Shown here in pieces: positions 10,401 through 19,205 of a stretch of DNA of 64,000 nucleotides. The position numbers were made by a program, and so were the translations under genes. The notes under the pieces are model-generated. The model searched no databases and was not told the DNA's origin. It was given only the letters and a program-made list of their open reading frames with translations. Position 1 is the first letter of the stretch, and each line of letters starts with the position of its first letter. Location of the stretch: positions 1 through 64,000 of the forward strand of contig JAOUOD010000009.1 of the NCBI GenBank assembly GCA_029880545.1. The letters are read 5' to 3'. Source of the stretch: Gammaproteobacteria bacterium (lineage in GTDB: Bacteria > Pseudomonadota > Gammaproteobacteria > Acidiferrobacterales > SZUA-150).

Positions 10401-13400
10401 GCGATATTGGTCAACACCGTGCCTTGCGGGTTATCAAGATCCAGCGTTGCCTGGTAACGAATGAGCAGGCGGTTATCGGCAGGTATGGACGCGGCAGCAG
10501 ACAAGCCCGTAAAGATCAACGTACACGCCGGCGCTGCCTGGAAGGTCACCGTATAGTCGGTGCCGGGCGTCAACACCGGTCCTGCTGGTGTTACACCGTC
10601 AGCCAGGAATCTCTGCGCAGTAATATTGGTCGGTGCTGTATCGCACATGCCGCCCGGTGCCGGATCAGGCAATACGTCCTTGATGGTAACGTCCCAGGCA
10701 GTACCACTTCCGGCATTATGAATATTCAGTGTAAACACATCCGGCACACCGGGTACCATCTGCACCGGTCCGCTCTTCTCCATGGTGACATTGTCCGGAC
10801 CGATAATCTGCATGTCCGGTGTCGTATCACCACCGCCTGGTCTACGGGTAGATGAATCATCGTTGACCTGGTTATAGGTGTAGGTAGCGGTATTATTGAA
10901 GAACAGTCCGGGCACATTGGTGGGTGTATCCATAACCAGTACAGCAATATCAATGACGATTTGCTCACCTGCCGGAATATCAATACCGATACCGGTATCT
11001 TCAATTACCAGGTTGGTAAGCGTGCCCGTATTAACCGGCACCCAGGGCTGCGAGCCCGAAACCTTGGTAACGCTGACAAACTGCAGATCGGCGGCCGATG
11101 CTGCCAGGTTATCGAGAATACGAACATCGTTGAGCGCCACCGACATCGGCGTAGCCGGTACCGTAACGCGGTAGCTGAATACTTCACCTACTGCGACGGT
11201 AGTCACCGCCGGATTCTGCTTGCTCAGTGCGTTGGGTGCCGCCGTTGTCAGTGTAACGGACGAAGTATTGGTCGGGCCATATACCTGGCGAACTCCTGTT
11301 ACACCACCGACACTCGGAATCGCCTCATCATCCAGGGAATAATAGGTCTGAACCTGCGCCTGGTTGACAAGCGTCATGCCGGCACCAAGAGTAGGATCGG
11401 CCTGTACACGGTAAACAATACGCAAGGTGTCACCGGCCGGAATGGTATAGGCGTTGGCATTACCCGTATCAAAATTCCAGGTCGCAACGCCCGTGGTGGC
11501 GTTATACGCTGGCGCCAGGTTTGGCAACACGGTGCCGGCCACAACCAGCGATGTGCTGACCATGGTAATCGTGGCGGCGCCATTGCGCAGACCGACCGGA
11601 ACGATATCCCTGAGCACCACGTCGTAGGCCGGTGCCGCACCGGTATTATTGATATCAACGGTATAGGTTATCAGCTCGTTGGCATCAATAACTGTGTCGC
11701 CACCGGCAGGCGCCGCGGTCTTGGCAACATTCAGCACAGGTTGCAATACGGTCAACGTAGCGCTGGCCGTTTGGGTTACCGGTCCACCGGCGGACGTGTA
11801 ATTGAAATTTGCGGAATTGGGTAACAGTACCGGGTTAACCTGGGTCAACGCATCATTCAGCACCCTGGCGCGATAGACAATTACGAAATCATTATTGGCC
11901 GGATTATTGTCTCCGGCGTTGATAATATTGCCTACGGTCCACGTTACCGTAGTCGGTCCCGTCTGTGCGTTCCCTGTTACTGTCGGCGCGGCTATGTCAG
12001 CATGACTGAACGGGGCCACGGCGGAATACGGTGCTGCCGTGTCGCCGTTAATACTTACCACCCGCTCGAACTGCAAACCTCGCGGCAGGCCGTCCACTAC
12101 AGATACCGCCTGCAGCGCGCCCTCCTGCAATGTCAGGCGAATTTCGTAATCAATAACATCGCCAATACGAACCGTGTTATCCAGCGGCGCCCAGGTCTCA
12201 CTGACAATGGACTTGGTAACCGAGTTGGTGTCCGGTATTGTCAAGGTAGTGGTAACCGGTGCGGTGAAGTAGTCATTGAGCGCGGGGGCTCCACTACCGT
12301 TACGCTCAAAACCGCTTGCACCATCCAGGCTGGTCCACCGTGCCAACGCGGAGTTGGATAGTGTCTGACCGGCAGAAGCAGTATTCAGGACAACTACATC
12401 GTACGTTACCGTAACCGCACTACCTTCAGGTACATCGATATCCGCATTTGCCGATGCAAGACTCCATTGAAGCAGCTGTGGTGTTGTTACGCCATCACCC
12501 GTTATTGTCGGTGCGGCTATCGTGTTGCCGGCACCGGTAACAGTCGGGTTTCCACTATAAGCGAGACCAAGACTCAGGTTGTCTTCAATAGTAATGTCCT
12601 GGGCATCGGAGAAGTTATCACCCGGCGCGCCACCCGAAGCCGTGAACGTCAGCGTATACCGCAGTACATCGCCAGCTGTTGGCGGCAAGCCCGGACTGGT
12701 CTGATTGGCTACCGCCTTGGCAATAGCAACCAGGGGCTCAACTACGGTAACCGCAACCTGGGTACTTGTCAGCGCTGGTTGAACCGGTCCGCCTGCACTG
12801 TAGGCAAAGACATAACTCACGTCATTGTTGATCACCACCGCTTCCTGGGCGCCGGCGATATTTCGTACTCGGGCACGCAATTCAATTACGGCCTGCTGAC
12901 CGGCGGCTATCTGCGGTACCAGGATATTCATCTGCGCAGCGGTACTGCTGTCAACGGCACCGGCAACACCGGTTACCGTGGCACTGACAAACGCCAGGCT
13001 GGCATCGAGTATGTCGGTAACCTGGACATCATAAAGTGCGCTGGAGCTGACCGAACCGGGTACCGTTATCTGGTACACCACTTCGCTGCCAATGGGGACT
13101 TCAGCTGATACCGGCGACAACAACGCCTTGGTGGGTGGCGAGCCGGTATAAAGCGTTGTGCTGGCTGTGTTGCTGGGGCCATAGACTTCACGCACACCGG
13201 TAACACCGCCAACAAGGGGAACGGCTTCATCGTCGAACGAATAGTACAACATTGCTGTTGCCGCGTTGGTCAGGGTCAGGCCGGCAGCCAGCACCGGGTC
13301 TGCCTGCACCTGGTAAACAATGCGCAAGGTATCATTCGCCGGGACTGTGTAGCTGTCTGCCACGCCGGTATCAAAATTCCATACGGCGACACCGGTGGCG

Positions 13401-16400
13401 GAGTTATAGGTTGGCGCCAGATTCGGTAACACGGTGCCGGCCACAACCAGCGAGGTACTGACCATGGTAATAGTGGCGGCGCCGTTGCGCAGGCCGGCCG
13501 GGATAACATCCTGCAGAACCAGGTCATAGGCTGGCGAGCCACCGCTGTTGCTGACATCAACGGTATAGGTAATCAGCTCATTGGCATCAATGCTGGAGTC
13601 CCCTCCGGCAGGTGCGGCTGACTTGCTCACTGTTACCATCGGCTGCTGAACATTGATTACAGTATCGATATCTGACTGGGTTGCCGGACCGGCACCGGTT
13701 ACGTAGTTCAGATCGACACTATTGTTCAGCGGTGTTGCGGTTGCTACATGGGCAAATACATTATCCAGCACCCTGGCACGATAGATAATGACAAAATCGT
13801 TGCTCAGCCCGTCTGCCGGGGTATTGGACAGCGTACCAAGGGTCCAGGTAACAATACTGGGCCCGGTAGCCGGGGTGCCGGTAACTGTCGGCGCAGCCAG
13901 ATCTGCATGGACGAATGGCGCAACAGCCGAATAAGGCGCCGTAGTGTCGCCATTAATACTGACAACGCCTTCAAATTGAAGTCCTTGGGGGAGTGTGTCG
14001 ACCAGCTGAACACTGCCCAGCGTTCCCTCGGGCACGGATAGTGTCAGGGTATAATCAACAATATCGCCGATGCGCACGTCACTGTCCGCAGCACCCCAGG
14101 TATCAGTGCTGCGCTGCTTGTTGATTGTTGCGACTATATTGGGCGTGGTAACAGTTTCAATAACCGGCGCGGTGATATAGTCATTCAGATTGCCAATTCC
14201 ATCTGTGCCATTACGCTCAACGGCAGCAGGGCCATCAAGACCGGTCCATTGCGCGACAATACTGTTGGACAGTGTCGTACCTGCCAGTACCGTGCCAAGC
14301 ACCTGTACATCATAGGTGACTGTTACCGTTGTTCCGGCCGGAATATCGATATCCGAAGGAACCGTACTATTAAGATTCCAGTCCAGCGTTTGGCCGATGG
14401 TTATTCCATCACCAACAATATCCGGATCACCGATGACATTATCGGCAGCAACGCCTGCGCCAACAGTTACCGTTGCGCTGCCGGGAACATAGACAAGGCC
14501 CAGGTCCAGCGTATCCGTCAACCAGACATCAAACACGTCCGAGTAGCCCGCGCCGCCCTGGGATGTCATCGTCACGGTGTAAGTAATCGTGTCACCGGAC
14601 GTTGGCGCAGTATTACTGGCCAGCTTCGTTATTGCCGCAATGTGCGGTTCAACGATGGACATGCTCGCCGTTGTCGAGGGGTATCCATCGGTCCGGGTGG
14701 CAGTTGAACCATTTGCGCGGTTGTAGGTAAAACCGGCGGTATTGTTGAATGTCACACCCGTCTGATTCGGAAGTGTATTGGCGATTCTTACCGTGACCTC
14801 GATCACCGCCTGGCCATTGGCCGGGATATCAATACCTGTCGTGGTGTCCTCGAGCACCAGGCTGGTCGGGGTACCGGTATTGGCAATCACCCAGGCGCCA
14901 CCGGATACCACGGTTGCGCCGATAAACTCCAGGTCTGCGCCAGTAGCAGCCAGGTCATCCAGAATGCGCACGTCGTAAAGCGGTACATTGACCGGCGTTT
15001 CCGGAACCGTAATGGTATAGGTGAACGGTTCGCCAATGGTCGCCAATGGCTGGGTATTGACCTTCAGCAGTGGCCCCGGTGCCTGGATCAGTATATCTGT
15101 TGAATCCGGTACCGGATCAGCAGGATCGGGAGGATTCTGGGGTGGTGGCGCAATACCGTTCACATTGGGGTCATCACTGGGCACAGTAATGGTCGGGTTG
15201 GGCTCAGGCGGCGAGTTGGGGTTGTCAAACGTCATGTATGCCTGGTTCGGCACGACCGTGCCGTTGGCAAGCGGGTTCGCCAGGTCTATTTCAAAATTAA
15301 TCAGTATCTCGTTGCCGAGAGGCAGGTTTAGCGGGAAACCAAAGGCGCCGTATATACTCAGCAAGCCGGTCGCTGCGTCAAACGTATGGGCCGCACCTGG
15401 AGCTATAGGCGAAATCGCCGTGAATGAAGCCGTATCAAACAATGTAGGATCAAGTACGTCACTAATCGTGACATTCTGGATTACCTGGTCAACGTTGAAA
15501 ATGCGTAACTGGTAACGCAACCGATCACCCGGTGCCGCGACAGCGGCCGGGCTGGCGCCAGTAGTCAGATTGGTAACCGTTTTCTGGAAATAGTAGCCAG
15601 ACAATGCCGTGGTGATGGTATAGGCATCTTCGTGGTCAACAATGGCCAGCGTGCCATCGGTACGCGTCCGGTTATAAGTGATATATGGATAGGGGCCTGC
15701 CGTGTCCGCGCCATGCCATTGCACGGCGGCGGCGACATTGGTTAGCGCTTCGCCGTTAAGCAGGTATCCCGGGTCCAGGGCAGCCTGGTAATCTATGATC
15801 AGTCGCTCGGTCGAATCAATCGGAATAAAACTTGCCACCGTGACTGTGAGCAGGCATCCGGAATACGTCGCTGTATACTGCGATGCGGGAACAATGTACC
15901 AGACAGTGCCATCTGCGCGGGCCAGGGCCACTCTGAAACCCGGCAACGCAAGTGGATTGGTGGCGCACATACCTACGGGCAGCATATCCTCGACTGTTGC
16001 ACCAAAAGCCGTTACACCACCGATATTCTGAACATCGATAGTAAAGGGTGCCGGCGATAAATGGCCGATATTGGCGTCGGTACTGGATTTGGTCACCACC
16101 AAATCCGGCGCCGAGATAGTCATAGGCGACGTTTCGCCATCCTCACCAGGCAGGTTAAACAACTCATCGGGCTCAATAACACCGCTTTCGTCAACATCAA
16201 CACCCTTCCAGAAATCCCACTGCGCCCTGTTTCTGAACTGCACGCCATTGGCATTGGCCGGCACATTATCCAGCACCACGGTCAGTTCGACCCGGACCAG
16301 GGAGCCGGCCGGGATATCAGGGACGGTAAAATTAAGCAGCTTTGTTCCGGCCGCGATACCGAGATCAATAGCCGGGCCGCCATCCACGGAATAGGTGGCG

Positions 16401-17011
16401 CTTACCAGCGACAGCTCGGCACCGGCAATACCCAGGAGCGGATCGGCGGTTCCGGCGGCGGTCAGGTCGTCCCTGATGGTAATATTGAACAGATCGTCAT
16501 TTGACGGGGTCGAGGCAATGGTTCCCAGGCTCTGGTCATACATGACCGGGAGATCCAGCGTGTAGGTAAAAGGCGCACCTATTGCAGCGGTAGTCTGCCC
16601 TGTCGGATTTTGCTTATCAATTTTCTCCGTCAGCAATACGATAGACTGGCAACCCTGGAGAATGGTTGACGATGCACCGTTTACGAACCATACCTTGTGG
16701 CCGGCAACCGTGTTACAGGACATCTGCCCAGTGTGATAGACGTTGTCAAAAATGATCAGGTACGGGGTGGGATCGTTATTGTCAAAACTGAAGTTCGTAC
16801 TCATCCCGGTGGGTGCGGGATAGTTCTTTATCGTACAGTTTGTATTTAGTTTGACGTTGGCAGGCGGCGTTGGATAGATATTACCGTCAATTACTCCATT
16901 GTACGGGGCATCGGCACAGTTAACCTGTACTGCTTGCGCAGGTACGCCCCAGCCCATCATCAAGATGGACCATAACACGAGGATCAACCATGCCGCCGGA
17001 TGCCTGCGCAT
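7418..17011 (-). CDS. Giant exported DUF11/SdrD-B repeat surface protein
   Basis: 3197 aa. The signal peptide spans residues 1-27 (cleavage after AQA). A Cys-containing N-terminal domain is followed by many DUF11-type beta-sandwich repeats, each opening with variants of K..(x)n..G..ITYTV...N.G...(A/Y)DV...D.LP.G and closing with NNT/NSA strands. Two SdrD-B-like domains come near the C-terminus: one beginning LNGVAWHDADFD, and one GKVFDDRNLNGYQDSGENG with an EF-like calcium-binding loop. The last 100 aa (RLNLLIEELAKGPAILRISYLGDTES...) resemble half of an OmpA-like fold. No LPXTG anchor is present, as expected in a Gram-negative. GGAG lies 8 nt before the ATG. The protein likely extends from the cell surface as an adhesin or fibre, exported and held by the neighbouring barrel protein. 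Confidence 0.85.
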   Translation of the reverse strand: MRRHPAAWLILVLWSILMMGWGVPAQAVQVNCADAPYNGVIDGNIYPTPPANVKLNTNCTIKNYPAPTGMSTNFSFDNNDPTPYLIIFDNVYHTGQMSCNTVAGHKVWFVNGASSTILQGCQSIVLLTEKIDKQNPTGQTTAAIGAPFTYTLDLPVMYDQSLGTIASTPSNDDLFNITIRDDLTAAGTADPLLGIAGAELSLVSATYSVDGGPAIDLGIAAGTKLLNFTVPDIPAGSLVRVELTVVLDNVPANANGVQFRNRAQWDFWKGVDVDESGVIEPDELFNLPGEDGETSPMTISAPDLVVTKSSTDANIGHLSPAPFTIDVQNIGGVTAFGATVEDMLPVGMCATNPLALPGFRVALARADGTVWYIVPASQYTATYSGCLLTVTVASFIPIDSTERLIIDYQAALDPGYLLNGEALTNVAAAVQWHGADTAGPYPYITYNRTRTDGTLAIVDHEDAYTITTALSGYYFQKTVTNLTTGASPAAVAAPGDRLRYQLRIFNVDQVIQNVTISDVLDPTLFDTASFTAISPIAPGAAHTFDAATGLLSIYGAFGFPLNLPLGNEILINFEIDLANPLANGTVVPNQAYMTFDNPNSPPEPNPTITVPSDDPNVNGIAPPPQNPPDPADPVPDSTDILIQAPGPLLKVNTQPLATIGEPFTYTITVPETPVNVPLYDVRILDDLAATGADLEFIGATVVSGGAWVIANTGTPTSLVLEDTTTGIDIPANGQAVIEVTVRIANTLPNQTGVTFNNTAGFTYNRANGSTATRTDGYPSTTASMSIVEPHIAAITKLASNTAPTSGDTITYTVTMTSQGGAGYSDVFDVWLTDTLDLGLVYVPGSATVTVGAGVAADNVIGDPDIVGDGITIGQTLDWNLNSTVPSDIDIPAGTTVTVTYDVQVLGTVLAGTTLSNSIVAQWTGLDGPAAVERNGTDGIGNLNDYITAPVIETVTTPNIVATINKQRSTDTWGAADSDVRIGDIVDYTLTLSVPEGTLGSVQLVDTLPQGLQFEGVVSINGDTTAPYSAVAPFVHADLAAPTVTGTPATGPSIVTWTLGTLSNTPADGLSNDFVIIYRARVLDNVFAHVATATPLNNSVDLNYVTGAGPATQSDIDTVINVQQPMVTVSKSAAPAGGDSSIDANELITYTVDVSNSGGSPAYDLVLQDVIPAGLRNGAATITMVSTSLVVAGTVLPNLAPTYNSATGVAVWNFDTGVADSYTVPANDTLRIVYQVQADPVLAAGLTLTNAATAMLYYSFDDEAVPLVGGVTGVREVYGPSNTASTTLYTGSPPTKALLSPVSAEVPIGSEVVYQITVPGSVSSSALYDVQVTDILDASLAFVSATVTGVAGAVDSSTAAQMNILVPQIAAGQQAVIELRARVRNIAGAQEAVVINNDVSYVFAYSAGGPVQPALTSTQVAVTVVEPLVAIAKAVANQTSPGLPPTAGDVLRYTLTFTASGGAPGDNFSDAQDITIEDNLSLGLAYSGNPTVTGAGNTIAAPTITGDGVTTPQLLQWSLASANADIDVPEGSAVTVTYDVVVLNTASAGQTLSNSALARWTSLDGASGFERNGSGAPALNDYFTAPVTTTLTIPDTNSVTKSIVSETWAPLDNTVRIGDVIDYEIRLTLQEGALQAVSVVDGLPRGLQFERVVSINGDTAAPYSAVAPFSHADIAAPTVTGNAQTGPTTVTWTVGNIINAGDNNPANNDFVIVYRARVLNDALTQVNPVLLPNSANFNYTSAGGPVTQTASATLTVLQPVLNVAKTAAPAGGDTVIDANELITYTVDINNTGAAPAYDVVLRDIVPVGLRNGAATITMVSTSLVVAGTVLPNLAPAYNATTGVATWNFDTGNANAYTIPAGDTLRIVYRVQADPTLGAGMTLVNQAQVQTYYSLDDEAIPSVGGVTGVRQVYGPTNTSSVTLTTAAPNALSKQNPAVTTVAVGEVFSYRVTVPATPMSVALNDVRILDNLAASAADLQFVSVTKVSGSQPWVPVNTGTLTNLVIEDTGIGIDIPAGEQIVIDIAVLVMDTPTNVPGLFFNNTATYTYNQVNDDSSTRRPGGGDTTPDMQIIGPDNVTMEKSGPVQMVPGVPDVFTLNIHNAGSGTAWDVTIKDVLPDPAPGGMCDTAPTNITAQRFLADGVTPAGPVLTPGTDYTVTFQAAPACTLIFTGLSAAASIPADNRLLIRYQATLDLDNPQGTVLTNIAGATEWFSGNTNGAGATGQIRTYTRVLTDGTPGVLDHEDAHTLNTLSPVILFQKTVANVTTATSPATTATPGDVLRYSILATNVSGAPLFDFTIRDELDALNSSPWFVPGSLSLVTYPATADITNTDPNGGANGTGLVDVRGLNLDPSGGANDTVLIEFEITLAGIIPNATVVLNQAQMDSIVTGVWNSDDPNTNGVDDPAVNGDEDPTPITITSAPVLEVWKTSDDITGDPASLAAGDTLRYTITVKNVAGEDSINTTLQDSIPANTSYVPGSTSLNGTTVADPAAGVSALEAGMLINAPENTTPGFMRADPDPAANNTATITFDVVVTPTAVAGMVISNQGVVSGDGANGGILVPEPTDDPGTPIDDDPTIDIVDVTGVGALNGVAWHDADFDNVMDAAELPLSGWLVDVYRNGALLVTATTDVAGAWQVTGLEPNLIYGNPTGDTYEIRFREPTAGANTALLGLADSPFTNNLQRISDIAFGPGTSTPGMNMPIDPDGVVYDSVIRVPVPGATLTMLNATTSTALPAGCFDDAGQQGQVTLANGYYKFDVNFSDPACPPGADYIIDVGLPAGGSYRASPSVVIPPTTDGSTLPYSVPVCTADAVAGTTECEAQGSEFAPAQTIAAGPGTSYYLHLTLDGVNPVDRPRNSQLFNNHIPIDPDLANAVTITKTAGILNVSRGQLVPYTITATNSLAGALPNVNIIDTFPAGFQYVKGSARIDGVAQEPAINGRDLTWANMSINTNTQHVIKLLLVVGSGVTEGEYVNRANVWDNISNQSAAQEAIATVRVVPDPTFDCTDVVGKVFDDRNLNGYQDSGENGIANVRVVSARGLIMKTDAHGRFHITCAAVPNEARGSNFILKVDERSLPSGYRIVTENPRVQRVTRGKMVKFSFGASIHRVIRLDVADPVFENNSTEMRLQWKPRLNLLIEELAKGPAILRISYLGDTESSGLASDRIEAIRDAIEKLREQQKCCDALTIETEIFWRRGRPAR
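11250..15050 (-). repeat. Tandem intragenic super-repeat, about 1.9 kb x 2
   Basis: Inside the giant gene a block of about 634 codons, made of four DUF11 domains, is repeated in tandem. Matching landmarks lie 1902-1905 bp apart. The string AACACGGTGCCGGCCACAAC occurs at 11526 and 13428, and a GTGTCGCC landmark at 12039 and 13944. Protein segments such as GLRNGAATITMVSTSLVV are identical in both copies. The shift is an exact or near-exact multiple of three, so the frame is kept. Outer boundaries are approximate. Confidence 0.75.
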
Positions 17012-17180
17012 CAGCTCGCTCCACGCAGCCTGCTGAATCGATGACTATTTCCACAACCTGGAAAGCTGCTGGCACGAATGAACAATACAAGACGAAGCGC
17101 AGAAGCAACCGCTGCGCCTGTTTTGCTCGTCAAACCCGCCACAATTCCAGTCATCTATTCAATCCAAACCAGTACACACA

Positions 17181-17214
17181 AAAACGGCATCATAGTGACA
17201 ACCCCCATGATGCC
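17181..17214 (-). terminator. Hairpin with T-run between the TonB gene and the giant gene
   Basis: On the minus strand GGCATCAT (17207-17214) and ATGATGCC (17186-17193) form an 8-bp stem with a 13-nt loop, followed by GTTTTTGTG. This is a plausible intrinsic terminator for the ExbBD-TonB operon. Because a promoter-like sequence lies upstream of it, it could also act as an attenuator in the leader of the giant gene. Confidence 0.55.
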
Positions 17215-17263
17215 CTGCCAATTCCGCCCGTCTTGATATTCAGCCTGTTTATATAGTAGTACT

Positions 17264-17291
17264 GTTATATTCAGTTCGGGCTGCCTATCAA
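17264..17291 (-). promoter_or_regulatory. Candidate sigma-70 promoter for the giant gene pair
   Basis: Minus-strand TTGATA (17286-17291) and TATAAC (17264-17269) are separated by 16 bp. The predicted transcript would start about 250 nt before the ATG of the giant gene and pass through the hairpin at 17186-17214. The gap between the TonB stop and the giant gene (17012-17363) holds no other gene that I can support. Confidence 0.4.
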
Positions 17292-17363
17292 CTGTTTGTT
17301 TCAACCGTTACTCAACTTCAGCTCCGTTTATCAGTTTGCTTCGACCTTTCCACTAGCTGTCGA

Positions 17364-18683
17364 TCAGGTCGCCGGCAGGAAATCAATCGGGTAAAGAATC
17401 GTCATTTTCGGCGCGCCTTTCCTGTCGCCGAACTGGAATCGCTTAACCCGGTCGATAATTTGCGCTATCAATGCCTGCGACTTGATATCAGCTGACTCCA
17501 ATGTACAGGAGACCACGTTGCCATCCGGGCCAATGACGATACGCAACACCATGTTGCCACGTAGCGTCGGGTCCTTGCGAAGCTCGCGCTGGTAGATTCT
17601 GTACAACGACGCCTTGTATCGATCAAATACGATCTGGATTTCTTCATCGGTCCTGGGTGGCGCAGATGATCCTGTCGGCCTGTCCGGCCCACCATCGCCG
17701 ATACCAATAGAGCTTTCGACGCGGGTGAACTGAACGCCGCCTTTCAGGCCTTCGCTGGCGCCGCCGGTATTCCGGCTAAGTGAAGCAGAACTGATACCGC
17801 TGACAGCTGAAGACTTGGCCACGACAAGGTTACGTGCCGCCTGGGTTGACTGCTGGCCACCGCTGCTGACATCAGCGCTGGCGCCCAGGTTGGCTTCCGT
17901 CGCCACGTTCATCAATTCGGTAAAGTTATCCTTGAAAGCCAGCAGACCGGTCTTCTGAACCTTCTTGCGGGCCTCGGCGCGCTCCTTGGATACCTGCTGA
18001 TTCTGCTGCTGCTCGGTCTGCTTCTCGGGTTCAGGCTTCGGTTCTTCCTTCTTGATCAGCTTTGCCAGGCGCTCGGGTATTTCCACTTCCTCGGCAATAT
18101 CAGGCAGCGGTACATTGATCATCGGGATCACCAGCCACATCAACACGCTGTATAGCAAGGCGATACTGACAAACTTGCGAAGCTGCTTCTCGTCAGGGTT
18201 GTCCTTTGACCATGGCATAACCATGGGCCTGAACGGCAACGGCGCAATATCACGCTCAATAACAAACTCGTGTTTCTTGCGCTCTTCCTGCTCGACCAGG
18301 TCAAGAATGGCTTCCTGCCTGAGACCAATGTTGTTGTTCTGGGTCCTGATATCGACCTGGAGCTGCTCACGCTGCCGGCGCAATGCCTGCAGATTTCTTT
18401 CATAACCGACAACACGCTCATAGACAGTACTGACAAACTGGTCATTGTCCTGGTTGCTGTCTTCTCCCCAAAACAGCCAGGAGCCGCCGAGCTTTTCAAG
18501 ACGTCCCAGGGACTCACAAACATCACCCAGGGCAGCGAACTTGTCCTGGTCGCTTTCTTCCCTTTCGAGGTCAGTACTGACTACGTGCAGCGTTTTCTCA
18601 AGCTCGACCAATTTGGCCCGAGCCTGATCAATCTCTGCATGCAGTTCCGCTTCGCGTGGATTGTCGGTTTTTAACTCAATCAC
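17364..18683 (-). CDS. TonB-like energy transducer with AgmX/PglI-type C-terminal domain
   Basis: 439 aa. Residues 1-145 are a charged coiled-coil region. A single membrane segment spans about 171-187 (FVSIALLYSVLMWLVIP). Then comes a Glu/Pro/Lys/Gln-rich periplasmic stretch (EEPKPEPEKQTEQQQ), a flexible Gly/Ser linker, and a C-terminal domain at about 348-439. That domain has Y...L..YQRELRKDPTLRGNMVLRIVI..DGNV, the pattern of the AgmX/PglI C-terminal domain found in TonB-like proteins of myxobacterial gliding loci. Ordinary TonB has only a few residues on the cytoplasmic side; here about 170 are predicted. It is the last gene of the compact run, 24 bp after the second ExbD gene. It likely transmits motor motion to the TPR and outer-membrane parts. 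Confidence 0.8.
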   Translation of the reverse strand: MIELKTDNPREAELHAEIDQARAKLVELEKTLHVVSTDLEREESDQDKFAALGDVCESLGRLEKLGGSWLFWGEDSNQDNDQFVSTVYERVVGYERNLQALRRQREQLQVDIRTQNNNIGLRQEAILDLVEQEERKKHEFVIERDIAPLPFRPMVMPWSKDNPDEKQLRKFVSIALLYSVLMWLVIPMINVPLPDIAEEVEIPERLAKLIKKEEPKPEPEKQTEQQQNQQVSKERAEARKKVQKTGLLAFKDNFTELMNVATEANLGASADVSSGGQQSTQAARNLVVAKSSAVSGISSASLSRNTGGASEGLKGGVQFTRVESSIGIGDGGPDRPTGSSAPPRTDEEIQIVFDRYKASLYRIYQRELRKDPTLRGNMVLRIVIGPDGNVVSCTLESADIKSQALIAQIIDRVKRFQFGDRKGAPKMTILYPIDFLPAT

Positions 18684-18707
18684 GGAATCAACATTCTTTC
18701 TTCATTA

Positions 18708-19205
18708 TCACTGGCTTTGCGATGCTTTTTGTATGACCGCAAGCGAAATCTTCGAATAACCGGCACCTGAGCACGTGCCCATAATCTTCTTGAGCACCTT
18801 GAACGGTATGGACTTGTGCGCAAGTATGGTGACCTCCTTGCTCTCCGCAACAGTTTTGGTACTGATTCCGATTACCGAATTCCTCAGCTCAATAAGCCTG
18901 TTTGCGACCGGCACAATGATTTGTTCCTTGCTTTGAAGCAAATCACGGGTATCAGCAACAATTTTTCCCTGGACCAGGATGTCAGTTTCGGAAACCATGA
19001 TCACAACATTCTGTTTCGGCTTGGTTTCAACAACCGAGTCCGGAAGCGTGATCTCTTTTGGTGGATCGATGGCCTGCTCGCTGGACGAATTTGTCAGCAG
19101 GAAGAATACCAGTATGGTGAATACGTCCATCAAGGATGTCAGGTTCATACCCTGCACCTTGCGCGAACGTCTTGCCATGCGCTTCAATCGCCTGGATGAC
19201 TTCAT
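18708..19205 (-). CDS. ExbD/TolR-family motor protein with conserved Asp
   Basis: 165 aa. The basic N-terminus is followed by one transmembrane helix, MNLTSLMDVFTILVFFLL, with Asp27 at the proton-carrying position of ExbD/TolR. A periplasmic domain of about 125 aa follows. The start overlaps the stop of the preceding exbD gene by 4 bp. With ExbB and the other ExbD it would form a proton-driven inner-membrane motor, comparable in composition to AglR-AglQ-AglS. Confidence 0.85.
   Translation of the reverse strand: MKSSRRLKRMARRSRKVQGMNLTSLMDVFTILVFFLLTNSSSEQAIDPPKEITLPDSVVETKPKQNVVIMVSETDILVQGKIVADTRDLLQSKEQIIVPVANRLIELRNSVIGISTKTVAESKEVTILAHKSIPFKVLKKIMGTCSGAGYSKISLAVIQKASQSQ

Noticed and set aside
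11250..15050. Regularly spaced repeats that might suggest a CRISPR-like array
   Set aside because: The period is about 1.9 kb, in frame, and inside a coding gene; there are no short direct repeats with unique spacers.
7637..16504. Many plus-strand frames opposite the giant gene
   Set aside because: They are shadows of the repetitive coding sequence; several resemble each other only because the real gene's domains repeat.
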